A stretch of 64,000 bases of DNA from assembly GCA_963664065.1 (NCBI GenBank), contig OY760942.1, positions 2,108,001 to 2,172,000 on the forward strand, written 5' to 3'. This document shows, piece after piece, positions 1-8,844 of the stretch (the stretch's first letter is position 1; every line of letters starts with the position of its first letter). Both the position numbers and the translations under genes were made by a program. The stretch is from JABDJL01 sp963664065. Its GTDB lineage: Bacteria; Pseudomonadota; Gammaproteobacteria; Xanthomonadales; SZUA-36. The notes under the pieces are model-generated. The model worked only from the letters and a program-made list of their open reading frames with translations. It ran no database searches and had not been told where the DNA came from.

Positions 1-2
1 TC

Positions 3-161
3 GCGTACCTGATACTGATCAAAGAAGAATTGGGTAATGACTGGCTGGATTCACAACTGTTCCGCTTCGGCGCCAGCAGCCTGCTTGGCGATATTGAGCG
101 TCAACTTGAGCACCGGCTGACCGGTAGTTACTCTGCCCAGTATCGCCACCCAATGAGTTAA
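3..161 (+). CDS. deoC: Deoxyribose-phosphate aldolase, C-terminal end (partial)
   Basis: Only the last 52 codons are in the window; the gene enters from the left edge and stops with TAA at 159-161. The visible tail contains LFRFGASSLLGDIERQL and ends TGSYSAQYRHPMS. This matches the C-terminal phosphate-binding GASSLL region of class I deoxyribose-phosphate aldolase. The family cleaves 2-deoxyribose-5-phosphate to glyceraldehyde-3-phosphate and acetaldehyde in the cytosol. The next gene is an aldehyde dehydrogenase 14 bp downstream on the same strand, so the two probably form an operon in which the acetaldehyde released here is oxidised. Confidence 0.85.
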   Translation, partial: AYLILIKEELGNDWLDSQLFRFGASSLLGDIERQLEHRLTGSYSAQYRHPMS

Positions 162-175
162 CCCGGAAATAAAAC

Positions 176-2566
176 ATGTCTATTAAAGAAATTTTCGCCA
201 GCATGGATTATGGCCCGGCTCCTGAAAATACCGAGGCCGCAGAGCAGTGGCTTGCTGAGCGGAACAACAAGCTCAATCACTATATCAACGGCTCCTGGGT
301 TGGACCGTCATCGGCCAAGTACTTCGAAACCCGTAGCCCGGCGCGTGATGAAGTGCTGGCCATGGTGGCCGATGGTACAGCCAAGGACACCGACAGAGCC
401 GTCGCTGCGGCCAAAGCAGCACAACCTGAATGGGCAGCGTTGAGCTGCCACGAAAGGGCGCGGTTCCTCTACGCCATAGCCCGTCAGATACAAAAACACA
501 GCCGCTTGTTTTCGGTACTGGAAAGCCTGGAAAATGGTAAGCCGATCCGCGAATCTCGCGATATTGACATACCACTGGTGGCGAGACATTTTTACCATCA
601 TGCGGGCTGGGCGCAGGTTATGGATCGCGAACTCCCGGGTTTCGAGCCAGTCGGCGTAGTGGGGCAGATCATCCCCTGGAATTTCCCATTGTTGATGGCA
701 TCGTGGAAAGTGGCTCCGGCTATAGCAATGGGCAATGCGGTGGTCCTCAAGCCAGCTGAATTCACCTCCAGTACCGCGGTTTTGCTGGCACAGATTTGTG
801 GCGAAGTCGGATTGCCCAAGGGCGTATTCAACCTTTTGCTTGGCGATGGAAAAGCCGGCAAATGCCTGGTGGATCATCCCGATGTGAAGAAAATTGCATT
901 TACCGGTTCTACAGAGGTTGGCCGCATCCTGCGCAAGGCCACCGCCGGTACCGGCAAGAAACTGACTCTGGAACTGGGTGGTAAGTCCCCGTTTATCGTT
1001 TACGAGGACGCCGACCTCGATAGCGTGGTAGAAGGCCTGGTGGATGCGATCTGGTTCAACCAGGGACAGGTTTGCTGTGCGGGGTCGCGTCTGTTGGTGC
1101 AGGAATCCATTTCCGAAACCCTGCACGAGAAGATCAAGGCGCGCATGTCCAAGCTGGTCATCGGCGACTCAATGGAAAAAGGAATCGATATCGGCGCCAT
1201 GGTTGATCCGGTGCAATTGCAGCGGATAACCGACCTGGTCCAGTTGGGTGTGGATGAGGGTGGCGACATGTGGCAACCGGAGTGTGATTTGCCCGAAGAA
1301 GGTTGCTTTTACCCGCCGACATTATTTTCGGATGTACAACCCTCGGCCACCCTGGCCCAGGAAGAAATCTTTGGCCCGGTACTGGTTTCCATGAGCTTCA
1401 GAACACCATCTGAAGCGGTGGCTCTGGCCAACAATAGCCGTTACGGCCTGGCCGCAAGCCTGTGGACCGAAAACATCAACCTTGCACTGGATGTGGCGCC
1501 AAAACTGAAGGCAGGCGCGGTATGGATTAACTGCACCAACATGTTCGATGCCGCCGCCGGTTTTGGCGGCTACCGTGAATCCGGATTCGGCCGTGAAGGC
1601 GGTAGAGAGGGCTTGTATGAGTACCTCAAGCCCTGCTGGGAATCAGCACTACACGACGGGCCCGTCTACCAGGCAGCGGAGCCGGTTGATGCAGATGAAA
1701 TCAGCGCTTCCGGGGTCTCTACCATAGACCGAACAGCCAAGCTGTATATCGGCGGCAAGCAGGTCAGGCCCGACCAGGGTTACAGTCTGATGGCATATGA
1801 TGCAGCTGGCTGTGAAGTAGCGGAGTTTCCGGATGGCGGAAGAAAAGATATCCGTGATGCAGTGGAAGCGGCCCGCCAGGCAGAGGCCTGGACGAACGCC
1901 ACGGCGCACAATCGGGCCCAGGTGTTGTACTACATCGCCGAGAACCTGGCGGCCAGGGAGGATGAATTCATTAACCGGATTGCGCAACTCAGCGGCAAAA
2001 ACGAAGAAGCAGCACACGAAGAACTCGAGCTGTGTATCCGGAGGATTTATACCTATGCTGCCATGGCTGATAAATACGACGGGAATGTCCATTCAACGCC
2101 CTTCAGAAACGTCACACTGGCCATGCGGGAAGCACTGGGCGTCATTGGAATCGTGGCACCGGCAGAGGCCGGTCTAATTGGTTTTATTTCTACCGTGATG
2201 CCGGCTATTTCAATGGGTAACCGGGTCGTGGTTGTGCCATCTCAGCGTTACGCATTGCTGGCCACGGATTTCTACCAGGTACTGGATACTTCAGATTTGC
2301 CGGGTGGAGTGATCAATATTGTCACCGGTAAGCAGGATGTGCTGACCGAAGAGATTTCAAAGCACTACGACCTGGAAGGGTTCTGGTACTGGGGCAGCGC
2401 GGAAGGCAGCAAACTGGTGGAGGAATCAGGGGCCGCCACCATGAAACGCACCTGGGTGAACTATGGCAAATTCCATGACTGGGACGACTCAAAGCAAGGT
2501 GAAGGTGAGACTTTCCTGCGCAAGGCAATCGAGATCAAGAATATCTGGATTCCATACGGCGAATAA
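176..2566 (+). CDS. Two-domain aldehyde dehydrogenase (ALDH16-like)
   Basis: This 796-residue protein carries two aldehyde dehydrogenase modules. Residues about 30-500 form a complete catalytic module. It has the NAD-binding segment near PWNFP (168), the general base in LELGGKSP (E266) and the nucleophile in GQVCCAGSR (C300). Residues about 515-796 are a second, degenerate module that lacks a catalytic Cys loop. Its region around 'SAEGSKLVEES' runs into a divergent tail. Length and layout match the ALDH16 family (about 800 residues), whose C-terminal module is inactive and structural. ATG 176 follows deoC by 14 bp. The likely role is NAD-dependent oxidation of an aldehyde, plausibly acetaldehyde from deoxynucleoside catabolism; the substrate is inferred from context only. 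Confidence 0.88.
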   Translation: MSIKEIFASMDYGPAPENTEAAEQWLAERNNKLNHYINGSWVGPSSAKYFETRSPARDEVLAMVADGTAKDTDRAVAAAKAAQPEWAALSCHERARFLYAIARQIQKHSRLFSVLESLENGKPIRESRDIDIPLVARHFYHHAGWAQVMDRELPGFEPVGVVGQIIPWNFPLLMASWKVAPAIAMGNAVVLKPAEFTSSTAVLLAQICGEVGLPKGVFNLLLGDGKAGKCLVDHPDVKKIAFTGSTEVGRILRKATAGTGKKLTLELGGKSPFIVYEDADLDSVVEGLVDAIWFNQGQVCCAGSRLLVQESISETLHEKIKARMSKLVIGDSMEKGIDIGAMVDPVQLQRITDLVQLGVDEGGDMWQPECDLPEEGCFYPPTLFSDVQPSATLAQEEIFGPVLVSMSFRTPSEAVALANNSRYGLAASLWTENINLALDVAPKLKAGAVWINCTNMFDAAAGFGGYRESGFGREGGREGLYEYLKPCWESALHDGPVYQAAEPVDADEISASGVSTIDRTAKLYIGGKQVRPDQGYSLMAYDAAGCEVAEFPDGGRKDIRDAVEAARQAEAWTNATAHNRAQVLYYIAENLAAREDEFINRIAQLSGKNEEAAHEELELCIRRIYTYAAMADKYDGNVHSTPFRNVTLAMREALGVIGIVAPAEAGLIGFISTVMPAISMGNRVVVVPSQRYALLATDFYQVLDTSDLPGGVINIVTGKQDVLTEEISKHYDLEGFWYWGSAEGSKLVEESGAATMKRTWVNYGKFHDWDDSKQGEGETFLRKAIEIKNIWIPYGE

Positions 2567-2623
2567 AATTAATGTGGGAAACTGGTAACCCACCAGGGAC
2601 CTTCGTAGGTAGCAGCATCGGCA

Positions 2624-3029
2624 GTGATCACGGGAATTCACCATATCAATTTTCTTGTCCGGGATTTGCAGCCGGCGGTTGAACGCTACCGTGGATTGCT
2701 TGGGATCGATGACGTTATATTTGAGGATCTGTCGGCGCGGGGGGGTCAAAACCGCCAGGTTCGAACTGGGTAAAACCTGGATCGTACTCGTCCAGCCGGT
2801 TGATCCACAGGGGATTCCTGCACAAAGGCTGGATGAGCACGGTGAGGGTTTTTTCCTCATCTCTTATGCAACAAATGACCTTGCTGACGCCACTGACACC
2901 GCCAGGCGGGCAGGCGTGAAGGTGCTCGATCAGGATCCACGCGAGGGACTGTCGCACTGGCGGGTCAGCGACCTTGATGAAGGTGACCTGTTTGGGGTCG
3001 AATCCCAGTTCACCGAAACCAAAGACTAG
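2624..3029 (+). pseudogene. VOC (glyoxalase/bleomycin resistance) family protein, frameshifted
   Basis: Reading from GTG 2624 gives VITGIHHINFLVRDLQ, a typical first beta-alpha-beta module of the vicinal-oxygen-chelate fold. After a run of seven G at 2739-2745 the homology continues one frame over as GVKTARFELGKTW and runs to TAG 3027-3029. Removing one G restores a single reading frame of about 134 codons with two VOC half-modules. VOC members include methylmalonyl-CoA epimerase and glyoxalase I; nothing here fixes the substrate. There is no good Shine-Dalgarno before GTG. It may be a true pseudogene or carry a homopolymer miscall. The stop codon lies inside the left arm of the palindromic repeat at 3027-3117. 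Confidence 0.65.
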
Positions 3030-3117
3030 GGCCTGTTAACACTTGCCAGACCGCTGCGTTGCCGGTGAACAAGCTGGACTCCCGTCGCAGTGACCTGGTA
3101 AGTGTTAACAGGCCCTA
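3027..3117. repeat. Long palindromic element between convergent genes
   Basis: Arms 3027-3049 and 3095-3117 are 23-nt inverted copies with a single mismatch (TAGGGCCTGTTAACACTT and its complement), separated by 45 bp that hold a weaker inner pairing (CTGCG/CGCAG). The element fills the gap between the convergent VOC and gntR stop codons and overlaps the VOC stop. There is no T tract, so an ordinary intrinsic terminator is unlikely. It could be a REP/MITE-like repeat or a bidirectional transcript-end hairpin. Confidence 0.7.
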
Positions 3118-3119
3118 AT

Positions 3120-3764
3120 TCAGTCGATATCGTGCTTTTTTCGAAACGCCCTGCGTGCTGCCATGATGTGTGAGTGCATCACGGAGGCAGCCCACTCTCC
3201 GTCACCTGCCTCGATGGCCTCTACAATCTCCAGGTGGTGGTGGGCAGAGCGATTCAGGTCCTCGTTTTCGTAATCACGAAAGGTCTGAAAAACAAGCGGT
3301 GCGCTGGCCAGGATAGACAGCGTAGACCGAAGTCGCTCACTGGAAGCTGCTACCTGCAGAACCTCGTGGAAACGGTTGTTGAGGTCTGCGATGCGTTCAA
3401 GGAAGCCCGGTTTGAGATGGTTGGCCTCAAACACCTGCAATTCCGCCAATTGCCGCAGTTCCTTCAGTTCGCTGTTTGAAATTTTCCGTGCCGCAAGCCG
3501 TGCACCATAAGCCTCGAGCATGGCCCTGAGTTCAAAGATGTCTTCAGCATCCTGATCACTCCACGAAGAGACAAACGCCCCCTTGTGCGGGATGAAACGC
3601 AGCAGCCCTTCGGCTTCGAGGCGGCGCAGCGCCTCCCGGACCGGCGTTCTGCTTACACCGGCGGAGGTTGCAATCTCCTGCTCCTTGATACGGGTGCCGG
3701 GGAGATGCGTACCCTCGATGATTCCGGCGCGTAGGGTACTGTACGCTTTTTGGGCTGCTTTCAT
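3120..3764 (-). CDS. GntR-family transcriptional regulator (FCD/FadR subfamily)
   Basis: The 214-residue protein has an N-terminal winged helix-turn-helix (residues about 10-70, with SRTPVREALRRLEAEGLL) and an all-helical FCD ligand-binding domain (about 80-205, with the conserved RFHEVL metal-binding His region). Length is normal for the FCD subfamily. Its ATG overlaps the hyuB stop by 4 bp, so it is the last gene of a minus-strand operon hmgL-hyuA-hyuB-gntR. FCD regulators usually repress catabolic genes and are released by a carboxylic acid inducer. Two copies of a TTGTATACA palindrome in the divergent promoter at 8.7 kb are the best operator candidates, implying autoregulation of the cluster. 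The effector is unknown. Confidence 0.9.
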   Translation of the reverse strand: MKAAQKAYSTLRAGIIEGTHLPGTRIKEQEIATSAGVSRTPVREALRRLEAEGLLRFIPHKGAFVSSWSDQDAEDIFELRAMLEAYGARLAARKISNSELKELRQLAELQVFEANHLKPGFLERIADLNNRFHEVLQVAASSERLRSTLSILASAPLVFQTFRDYENEDLNRSAHHHLEIVEAIEAGDGEWAASVMHSHIMAARRAFRKKHDID

Positions 3765-5638
3765 GAACGACTGCGCAATTCAGTTCTGGAAAACCGGTTG
3801 GGCGGGGGGGGATGACCGGTTTCGGCCAGGCACCTGGCCTTGAGTTCTTCGATCGAGCCGCCATGATCGAACATGCTGACTTCGCCCCGCGCGCCCCCCA
3901 TTTCCGCCCGCAGAGATTCTGTGGCTTCGGTGTCAGGACTCATGTCGTCGTTAAGTACAACCCCGTAACGGCGGGCGCCCTCCATTGAAACTAGCCCTGC
4001 GCGTACATCAAACTCAACCTTCTCAACGGGACGATTCAGGGGGTCGCCACATCCACCGCCACCCCAGGTATCGAACAACAACAGTTCACCTTCGGCGACC
4101 TTGATACGGTCGCCTTTCGAGGGAAGATTTTCTTCTGAACCATCGAGATGAATCAGTGTTTTGCGGCTGCGTTGACCCGGAAGCCCGCCGTTTACGCCCC
4201 AGGGATAGGTCAGCCAGCGATCGTCATGAATGGAAACTTCACCCGGTTCAAGGAAACGGTAGCCGACCCGAATACCGTTTCCACCGCGGAAAAAGCCGGC
4301 ACCGCCGGAATCCGTGATGGTTTCATAGATTTCGATTCTGAGCGGAAAGTAACTCTCCAAGAACTCATTTGGAACATTGGTGAAGCTCGGCCATAGCGAA
4401 TGACCGTCTGGGCCATCGCCAAATGGTTTGCCTGGAATGCCACCAAAACCGATCTGATACAGCTGGAACCATTCACCATTCTTGTCGTAACCCGAATACA
4501 TGAAATGCGGGCTGTCAGAGAAACCGGCGGCACAAAGAAAGTCCGGGTTGCCCTGGCCAAGCAAGCCACCGAGTATATCGAAGATACGGCCCAGTGCATG
4601 CGTGCGGCAAGACAATACGGCGGTTTTTCGCGGTTTGAGCAAAGATCCTTCCGGAATACGTACTTCCATGAGGTCGTAAAAACCGTCGTTAAACAGGATC
4701 TGCGGGTCAAACACCATGATCATGTAAACGCCGGCGAACATCTTGAACATTTCCTCGTTCAGGAAGAAATTGACCGAACTGACAGATTGCGGATCGGTGC
4801 CTTCAAAATCGAAAATCACCACTTCGCCTTCTCGCCACATCGAACAGGCAATCTTGTAGGCCCCCATGCCCACTCCGTCATCGCAGATGTAATCCTCAAA
4901 GTACTGCCGCTCTTCCGGCACAGTGTTAAGAATCAACTGGCGCATGGCCTTCTTGTTTCGATCCAGTAATTCTTCCAGCGCCGAGTAATAGGTGTCATCG
5001 CCAAAGCGGTCGGCGATTTCTATACAGCGCTTCTCCGCTGTGCGACAGGCGGCGACGATGGCGTTGAAATCAGACAGGATCCAGTGTGGCAGGCGGCAAT
5101 TGTGAAGTATCACTTTCAACACATCTTCCTGCAGTTCGCCGCCGCGATAGATCTTGATGGGGGGTATTAAAAAACCTTCCTCATATATCTGCCTGGCATC
5201 GGTTGGTAATGAGCCGGGTACCCGGCCGCCAACATCGGTCATGTGCCCGAACATTGCCGACCACGATAGTAACCTCCCATCTTTGAAAATGGGCAGTAGC
5301 AGCAGCCAGTCATTGGCATGGCTGATAGCGCCGTTACAGGAGTAGGGGTCGTTAGTCAGGAAAATGTCTCCTTCCTCGATCGTTTCATCGTAGTTTTCCA
5401 GGAATCCGTAAATAAACGAACCGAACTGGCCGACCACCATCTTGCCGTCAACATTGGCAATCAGTGGGAATTCATCGTGTTGCTCACGGATTCCCGGTGA
5501 CATTGCGGTCCGAAACAGCACGGTATCCATTTCGAAACGGGCATTTCGAAGCGCGTTTTCAATGATATCGATGGTGATCGGATCCACCGTGACCGATTCG
5601 AAAGGGCGGGGGCGGGTTTCTATGATTTCAGCAGTCAT
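3761..5638 (-). CDS. hyuB: Hydantoinase B / oxoprolinase family subunit
   Basis: At 625 residues the protein fits the HyuB family. It has the N-terminal DPITIDIIENALRNARFEMD entry, TNDPYSCNGAISHANDW near residue 95, and a Gly-rich C-terminal region (GGAGFFRGGNG, then FDTWGGGGCGDP). With HyuA these proteins perform ATP-dependent opening of cyclic amides (N-methylhydantoin, 5-oxoproline) or carboxylation of ketones. It overlaps hyuA by 4 bp upstream and gntR by 4 bp downstream, so translation is coupled. The C-terminus runs through a G-rich stretch near 3802-3811 that reads HPPPPNRF. An indel there would alter the last 15 or so residues. Exact substrate unknown; N-methylhydantoin is favoured by the neighbouring carbamoylsarcosine-amidase-like gene. 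Confidence 0.88.
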   Translation of the reverse strand: MTAEIIETRPRPFESVTVDPITIDIIENALRNARFEMDTVLFRTAMSPGIREQHDEFPLIANVDGKMVVGQFGSFIYGFLENYDETIEEGDIFLTNDPYSCNGAISHANDWLLLLPIFKDGRLLSWSAMFGHMTDVGGRVPGSLPTDARQIYEEGFLIPPIKIYRGGELQEDVLKVILHNCRLPHWILSDFNAIVAACRTAEKRCIEIADRFGDDTYYSALEELLDRNKKAMRQLILNTVPEERQYFEDYICDDGVGMGAYKIACSMWREGEVVIFDFEGTDPQSVSSVNFFLNEEMFKMFAGVYMIMVFDPQILFNDGFYDLMEVRIPEGSLLKPRKTAVLSCRTHALGRIFDILGGLLGQGNPDFLCAAGFSDSPHFMYSGYDKNGEWFQLYQIGFGGIPGKPFGDGPDGHSLWPSFTNVPNEFLESYFPLRIEIYETITDSGGAGFFRGGNGIRVGYRFLEPGEVSIHDDRWLTYPWGVNGGLPGQRSRKTLIHLDGSEENLPSKGDRIKVAEGELLLFDTWGGGGCGDPLNRPVEKVEFDVRAGLVSMEGARRYGVVLNDDMSPDTEATESLRAEMGGARGEVSMFDHGGSIEELKARCLAETGHPPPPNRFSRTELRSRS

Positions 5639-7704
5639 GATGATTCAACCTGTTCGTTCGGGCGGATCAGGATATTGCCGTATTTATCTACCGAACCTGT
5701 GTGGCCAGGCAGGATGACGCACGTCGCGTCCATCTTGACAACGATGGCCGGTCCTTCAATCGTGGATCCGGCGCCGAGTTTGCCGCGGTCATAAATCGTG
5801 GCATCCATATTTTCGTTTTCCATGAAGACGGGCTGTATTCCCGTGGCCGCAGTCGAGGCATCTGTTCCCTCACCAGTTGCAGCAGGAGCTTCAAGTGTGC
5901 TGGCCTTGCCCTGAGCTACCACCCTGGCGTTGACCAGTTCCTTGTCTGCGGGCAAGGTAAAGGTAAACATCTGTTTGTGCCGTTGATCAAAAATTTCAGC
6001 GATTCCATCGAGGCCGTTCGCGCCAAGATCCTGCTCGGAAATATCAATGGTGAGCAACAGTCCCTGGCCGTGGTAACGCACGTCAACCTGGTAGTGAACA
6101 GTCTGCTCACCAACGGGAACGTTTTCGGAGCGCAGGGTCTTGCAAGCCTGTTCCTGTAACTCGCCAAGGATTCCCAGCAACTCCTCAGTGCTGGTGTTTG
6201 GAAAACGGCGGATAAAGGTTCTGGAAGCCTCATCACGTACACGGGTGGTGGCATCCCCGTAGGCGCATAAAACGCCAGGTCCTGGCGGTATGATGACTGG
6301 CCAGGAGCCCATCAGGCGCCCCAGGGCATTGGCATGCAGGGGACCGGCGCCTCCGAAAGCAATCAGTGCAAAGTCTCGCGGGTCATGTCCTTGTTCAACT
6401 GATACCAGCCTCAATGCCCCAAACATATTCTCGTTGACGATATCAATTATTCCTGCCGCAGCTTTTTGCAGCGGCAGGTTCAATGCATCCGCAACACCCT
6501 GGACAGCCTGGCAGGCCTTGTCACGATCCAGGGCCATTTCACCGCCAAGTAGTGCGGATTCCGGAAGGTATCCCAGCACCATATTGGCATCGGTCACGGT
6601 GGGTGATTCTCCGCCACGACCGTAGGCGGCGGGTCCGGGGTCTGCGCCTGCGCTCTCAGGTCCTACGCGCAGTGCGCCGGTAAGTTCCGGAACGTGTGCA
6701 ATAGAGCCACCGCCGGCGCCGACGGTACGAATATCGATCGATGGGGCGCGGACCGTTACATCACCGACCGTGGTTTCCCGGCGCAAGCGTGCTTCACCAT
6801 CCTGAACCAGTGCCACATCGGTCGAGGTTCCACCCATGTCCAGGGTCAGGAGATTGTTGAATCCAGCCTGGCTTGCAATCCAGATCGCCCCGGACACGCC
6901 GCCCGCAGGACCACTCATCAGCATGTTGACCGGAAGGCTCTCGGCCGCGGCCGAAGAAGCGAGCCCACCATCGGAACGCAGAATATGCAATGTCGCATCT
7001 TTCATGCTGTTGCCCAGTTCCTTCTGCAGGTTCTCAATATAGCTGGACACTTTTAGCCTGACATAAGAATTAGCCACCGTGGTGACGGTGCGTTCGTATT
7101 CCTGCATTTCCGGCACGACGTCCGATGACAAAGACACGGGAATGCCCGGTAGTTCTTGCCCGGCCAGGCTGCGGATTTCCTGTTCATGTGCTGGATTGGC
7201 GAACGAATTAATCAGGGAAACGGTCAGTGCTTCAATACCCTTGCCCCTCAGAAATCCAAGTTGCTCGCGCATATGGGCTTCGTCCAGTTGCTCGACAACC
7301 TCACCACCTGCGCCGACCCGCTCATTAGCCTCGATAGTCAGTTCCAGGGGTGCAATCGGAAGACTCTTGTTGTAGATCACCCAGCCACCCAGTCCGCCCG
7401 GGACAAATGATCGTGCGATCTGCAATGTCTGGCGGTAACCGCGGGTAGTCACCAGCCCAACCCTTGCCCCGCTAAGGGTCAATATCGTGTTGGTGGCAAC
7501 GGTGGTGCCGTGCATGACATGAGATATTTCTTCGGGATCAATACCCGCTGTTCCGGTAACCCGATTAATCCCGTTTAAAACGCCAATCGAGGAATCTTCA
7601 GGTGTGCTGGGGATTTTTGCCGTGTATGTGTTGCCATTTTCCTCATCGACCAGTAAAAGGTCAGTGAAGGTTCCTCCAACATCTACACCGAGTCTGTAAG
7701 TCAT
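5635..7704 (-). CDS. hyuA: Hydantoinase A / oxoprolinase family subunit
   Basis: The 689-residue protein begins with the ASKHA-type phosphate-binding motif GVDVGGTFTDLLLVD (residues 6-20). It keeps HGTTVATNTIL near residue 65, LTLDMGGTSTDVALV near 290 and FGGAGPLHANALG near 450, all diagnostic of the HyuA ATP-binding subunit. It pairs with HyuB (4-bp overlap) to make the ATP-dependent cyclic amidase or carboxylase. It starts 3 bp after the end of the HMG-CoA-lyase-like gene, so all four minus-strand genes form one operon. Function is assigned by family; substrate choice among hydantoins, oxoproline and ketones cannot be read from the sequence. Confidence 0.9.
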   Translation of the reverse strand: MTYRLGVDVGGTFTDLLLVDEENGNTYTAKIPSTPEDSSIGVLNGINRVTGTAGIDPEEISHVMHGTTVATNTILTLSGARVGLVTTRGYRQTLQIARSFVPGGLGGWVIYNKSLPIAPLELTIEANERVGAGGEVVEQLDEAHMREQLGFLRGKGIEALTVSLINSFANPAHEQEIRSLAGQELPGIPVSLSSDVVPEMQEYERTVTTVANSYVRLKVSSYIENLQKELGNSMKDATLHILRSDGGLASSAAAESLPVNMLMSGPAGGVSGAIWIASQAGFNNLLTLDMGGTSTDVALVQDGEARLRRETTVGDVTVRAPSIDIRTVGAGGGSIAHVPELTGALRVGPESAGADPGPAAYGRGGESPTVTDANMVLGYLPESALLGGEMALDRDKACQAVQGVADALNLPLQKAAAGIIDIVNENMFGALRLVSVEQGHDPRDFALIAFGGAGPLHANALGRLMGSWPVIIPPGPGVLCAYGDATTRVRDEASRTFIRRFPNTSTEELLGILGELQEQACKTLRSENVPVGEQTVHYQVDVRYHGQGLLLTIDISEQDLGANGLDGIAEIFDQRHKQMFTFTLPADKELVNARVVAQGKASTLEAPAATGEGTDASTAATGIQPVFMENENMDATIYDRGKLGAGSTIEGPAIVVKMDATCVILPGHTGSVDKYGNILIRPNEQVESS

Positions 7705-7707
7705 GTT

Positions 7708-8666
7708 TTATCCTTTATTAATGTGGATGGTTTTCGATGTACCAAAATCAAGCCGAGGCTGCCATCGTTGCTGAAGGAAAATCACCGGCCCGGGAAAGCA
7801 TGCTTGGAACGGAAAACCCATCTTTTCACCCAGCCATTTTGCTGTATCGAGTAGTTTAGACAAAGAAATATTCACCTCGATTCCCGAGTTTCGCATCATG
7901 TAGACCAGGTCTTCAGTGGCAATGTTGCCTGTCGCGGCCGGTGCAAACGGGCAGCCACCAATTCCGCCGGTACTGGCGTCTATACTATCAGCGCCCGCTT
8001 CGATCGCCGCAAAAGCATTGGCGATACCGGTGTTGCGCGTATTGTGAAAATGGCAGCGGATCGGTGTATCGCCGGCGATCAGCCGGATTTTCTCCAACAT
8101 TGCCTTGACCTGCCATGGTGTTGCAACCCCGATTGTATCCGCCAGTGCCAGTTCTGAAGGCTGGCTTTCCATGGCCTGCTGCGCCAGTTCCAATACACGG
8201 GTTTGGGCTACTTGCCTTCGAAGGGACAGCCAAAAGCTGCGGAAATTGTAATACTGGCCGCCAGGGAAGCGTTGTTTGACATGCGTGCTATCCGATGCCA
8301 GGCCTCCATTGATTCTGCAGTGCCAACGCCCTGGTTGCGCCGGTTAAAGGTATCGCTGGCAACCACGACGAAACCCACTTCGTCAACTCCGGCACTAATT
8401 GCGCGCTCGACGCCACGTTCATTCAATGCCAGGCCAATATAGGCCAGGCCTTTACGGCGGGGCACGCCAGCCATTACCTGTTCAGGGTCTGCCATCTGTG
8501 GCACGCGCTTGGGATGTACAAAACTGGCAACCTCAGTCTTTTTCAATCCGGCATTTACCAGTCGACGAATAAATTCCACCTTGTCGGTGGTCGACATCAA
8601 CTTGTGCTCGCCTTGCAGACCATCCCGGGGGCCGACTTCAATAATGTTGATAAATTTCGTGAGCAT
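7708..8666 (-). pseudogene. Hydroxymethylglutaryl-CoA-lyase-like protein, two frameshifts
   Basis: The 5' part (8666 to about 8208) carries EVGPRDGLQGE and ends AAFGCPFEGK. Homology continues in another frame from about 8207 as VAQTRVLELAQ, with CHFHNTRNTGIANAF and STGGIGGCPFAPAATGN, the metal-binding His and Gly-rich Cys loop of the DRE-TIM HMG-CoA lyase family. One base appears to be missing after GAAGGC near 8211. A second missing base near 7803 would convert the odd tail into PSMLSRAGDFP, ending at a TGA at 7748-7750. The enzyme would cleave a 3-hydroxy-3-methyl-acyl-CoA. It is the first gene of the minus-strand operon, so loss of function would matter for the pathway unless the indels are sequence errors. 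Confidence 0.8.
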
Positions 8667-8695
8667 GGGTCTTTATTCGGCAAAATGTAGGATAA

Positions 8696-8705
8696 TTGTA
8701 TACAA
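8696..8705. promoter_or_regulatory. Candidate GntR operator, site 1 (TTGTATACAA)
   Basis: A perfect 10-bp palindrome about 30 bp upstream of the hmgL start in the divergent intergenic region. The TTGTAT/ATACAA form fits the short palindromes used by FCD-type GntR regulators, and a GntR gene closes the adjoining operon. A second site lies 62 bp away centre to centre, close to six helical turns, which would suit cooperative binding or a loop. Assignment is inference from position and symmetry. Confidence 0.5.
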
Positions 8706-8738
8706 AATATGCCGGTGAACAAGCAAAACAGCAAAAAC

Positions 8739-8766
8739 TTGAAAAAATAGTACTAAATTGTATACA
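8739..8766 (+). promoter_or_regulatory. Candidate promoter of the CoA-transferase operon
   Basis: TTGAAA (8739-8744), a 16-bp spacer and TATACA (8761-8766) make a plausible sigma-70 promoter about 80 bp upstream of the CoA-transferase ATG. The -10 hexamer lies inside operator site 2, so a bound regulator would block it. Confidence 0.4.
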
Positions 8767-8767
8767 G
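8758..8767. promoter_or_regulatory. Candidate GntR operator, site 2 (TTGTATACAG)
   Basis: The same palindrome with one mismatch, covering the putative -10 of the plus-strand operon. Together with site 1 it brackets the divergent promoters of hmgL-hyuAB-gntR and the CoA-transferase operon. A related TGTATACA occurs upstream of the second TonB receptor at 17198. Confidence 0.48.
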
Positions 8768-8844
8768 TAAGCTCTATACTAAGGTGCCACCCTGCTGTGT
8801 GTAGTGGGGTGTCCCGGCGCAGTCTGCCTGTTTGAAGGAACCAA

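Noticed and set aside
308..1126. Long minus-strand open frame inside the aldehyde dehydrogenase gene
   Set aside because: It is antisense to a fully conserved enzyme, has no family motif and no ribosome site.
3027..3117. The palindrome as a normal bidirectional terminator
   Set aside because: The stem is long, but no T tract follows on either strand and the loop is 45 nt.
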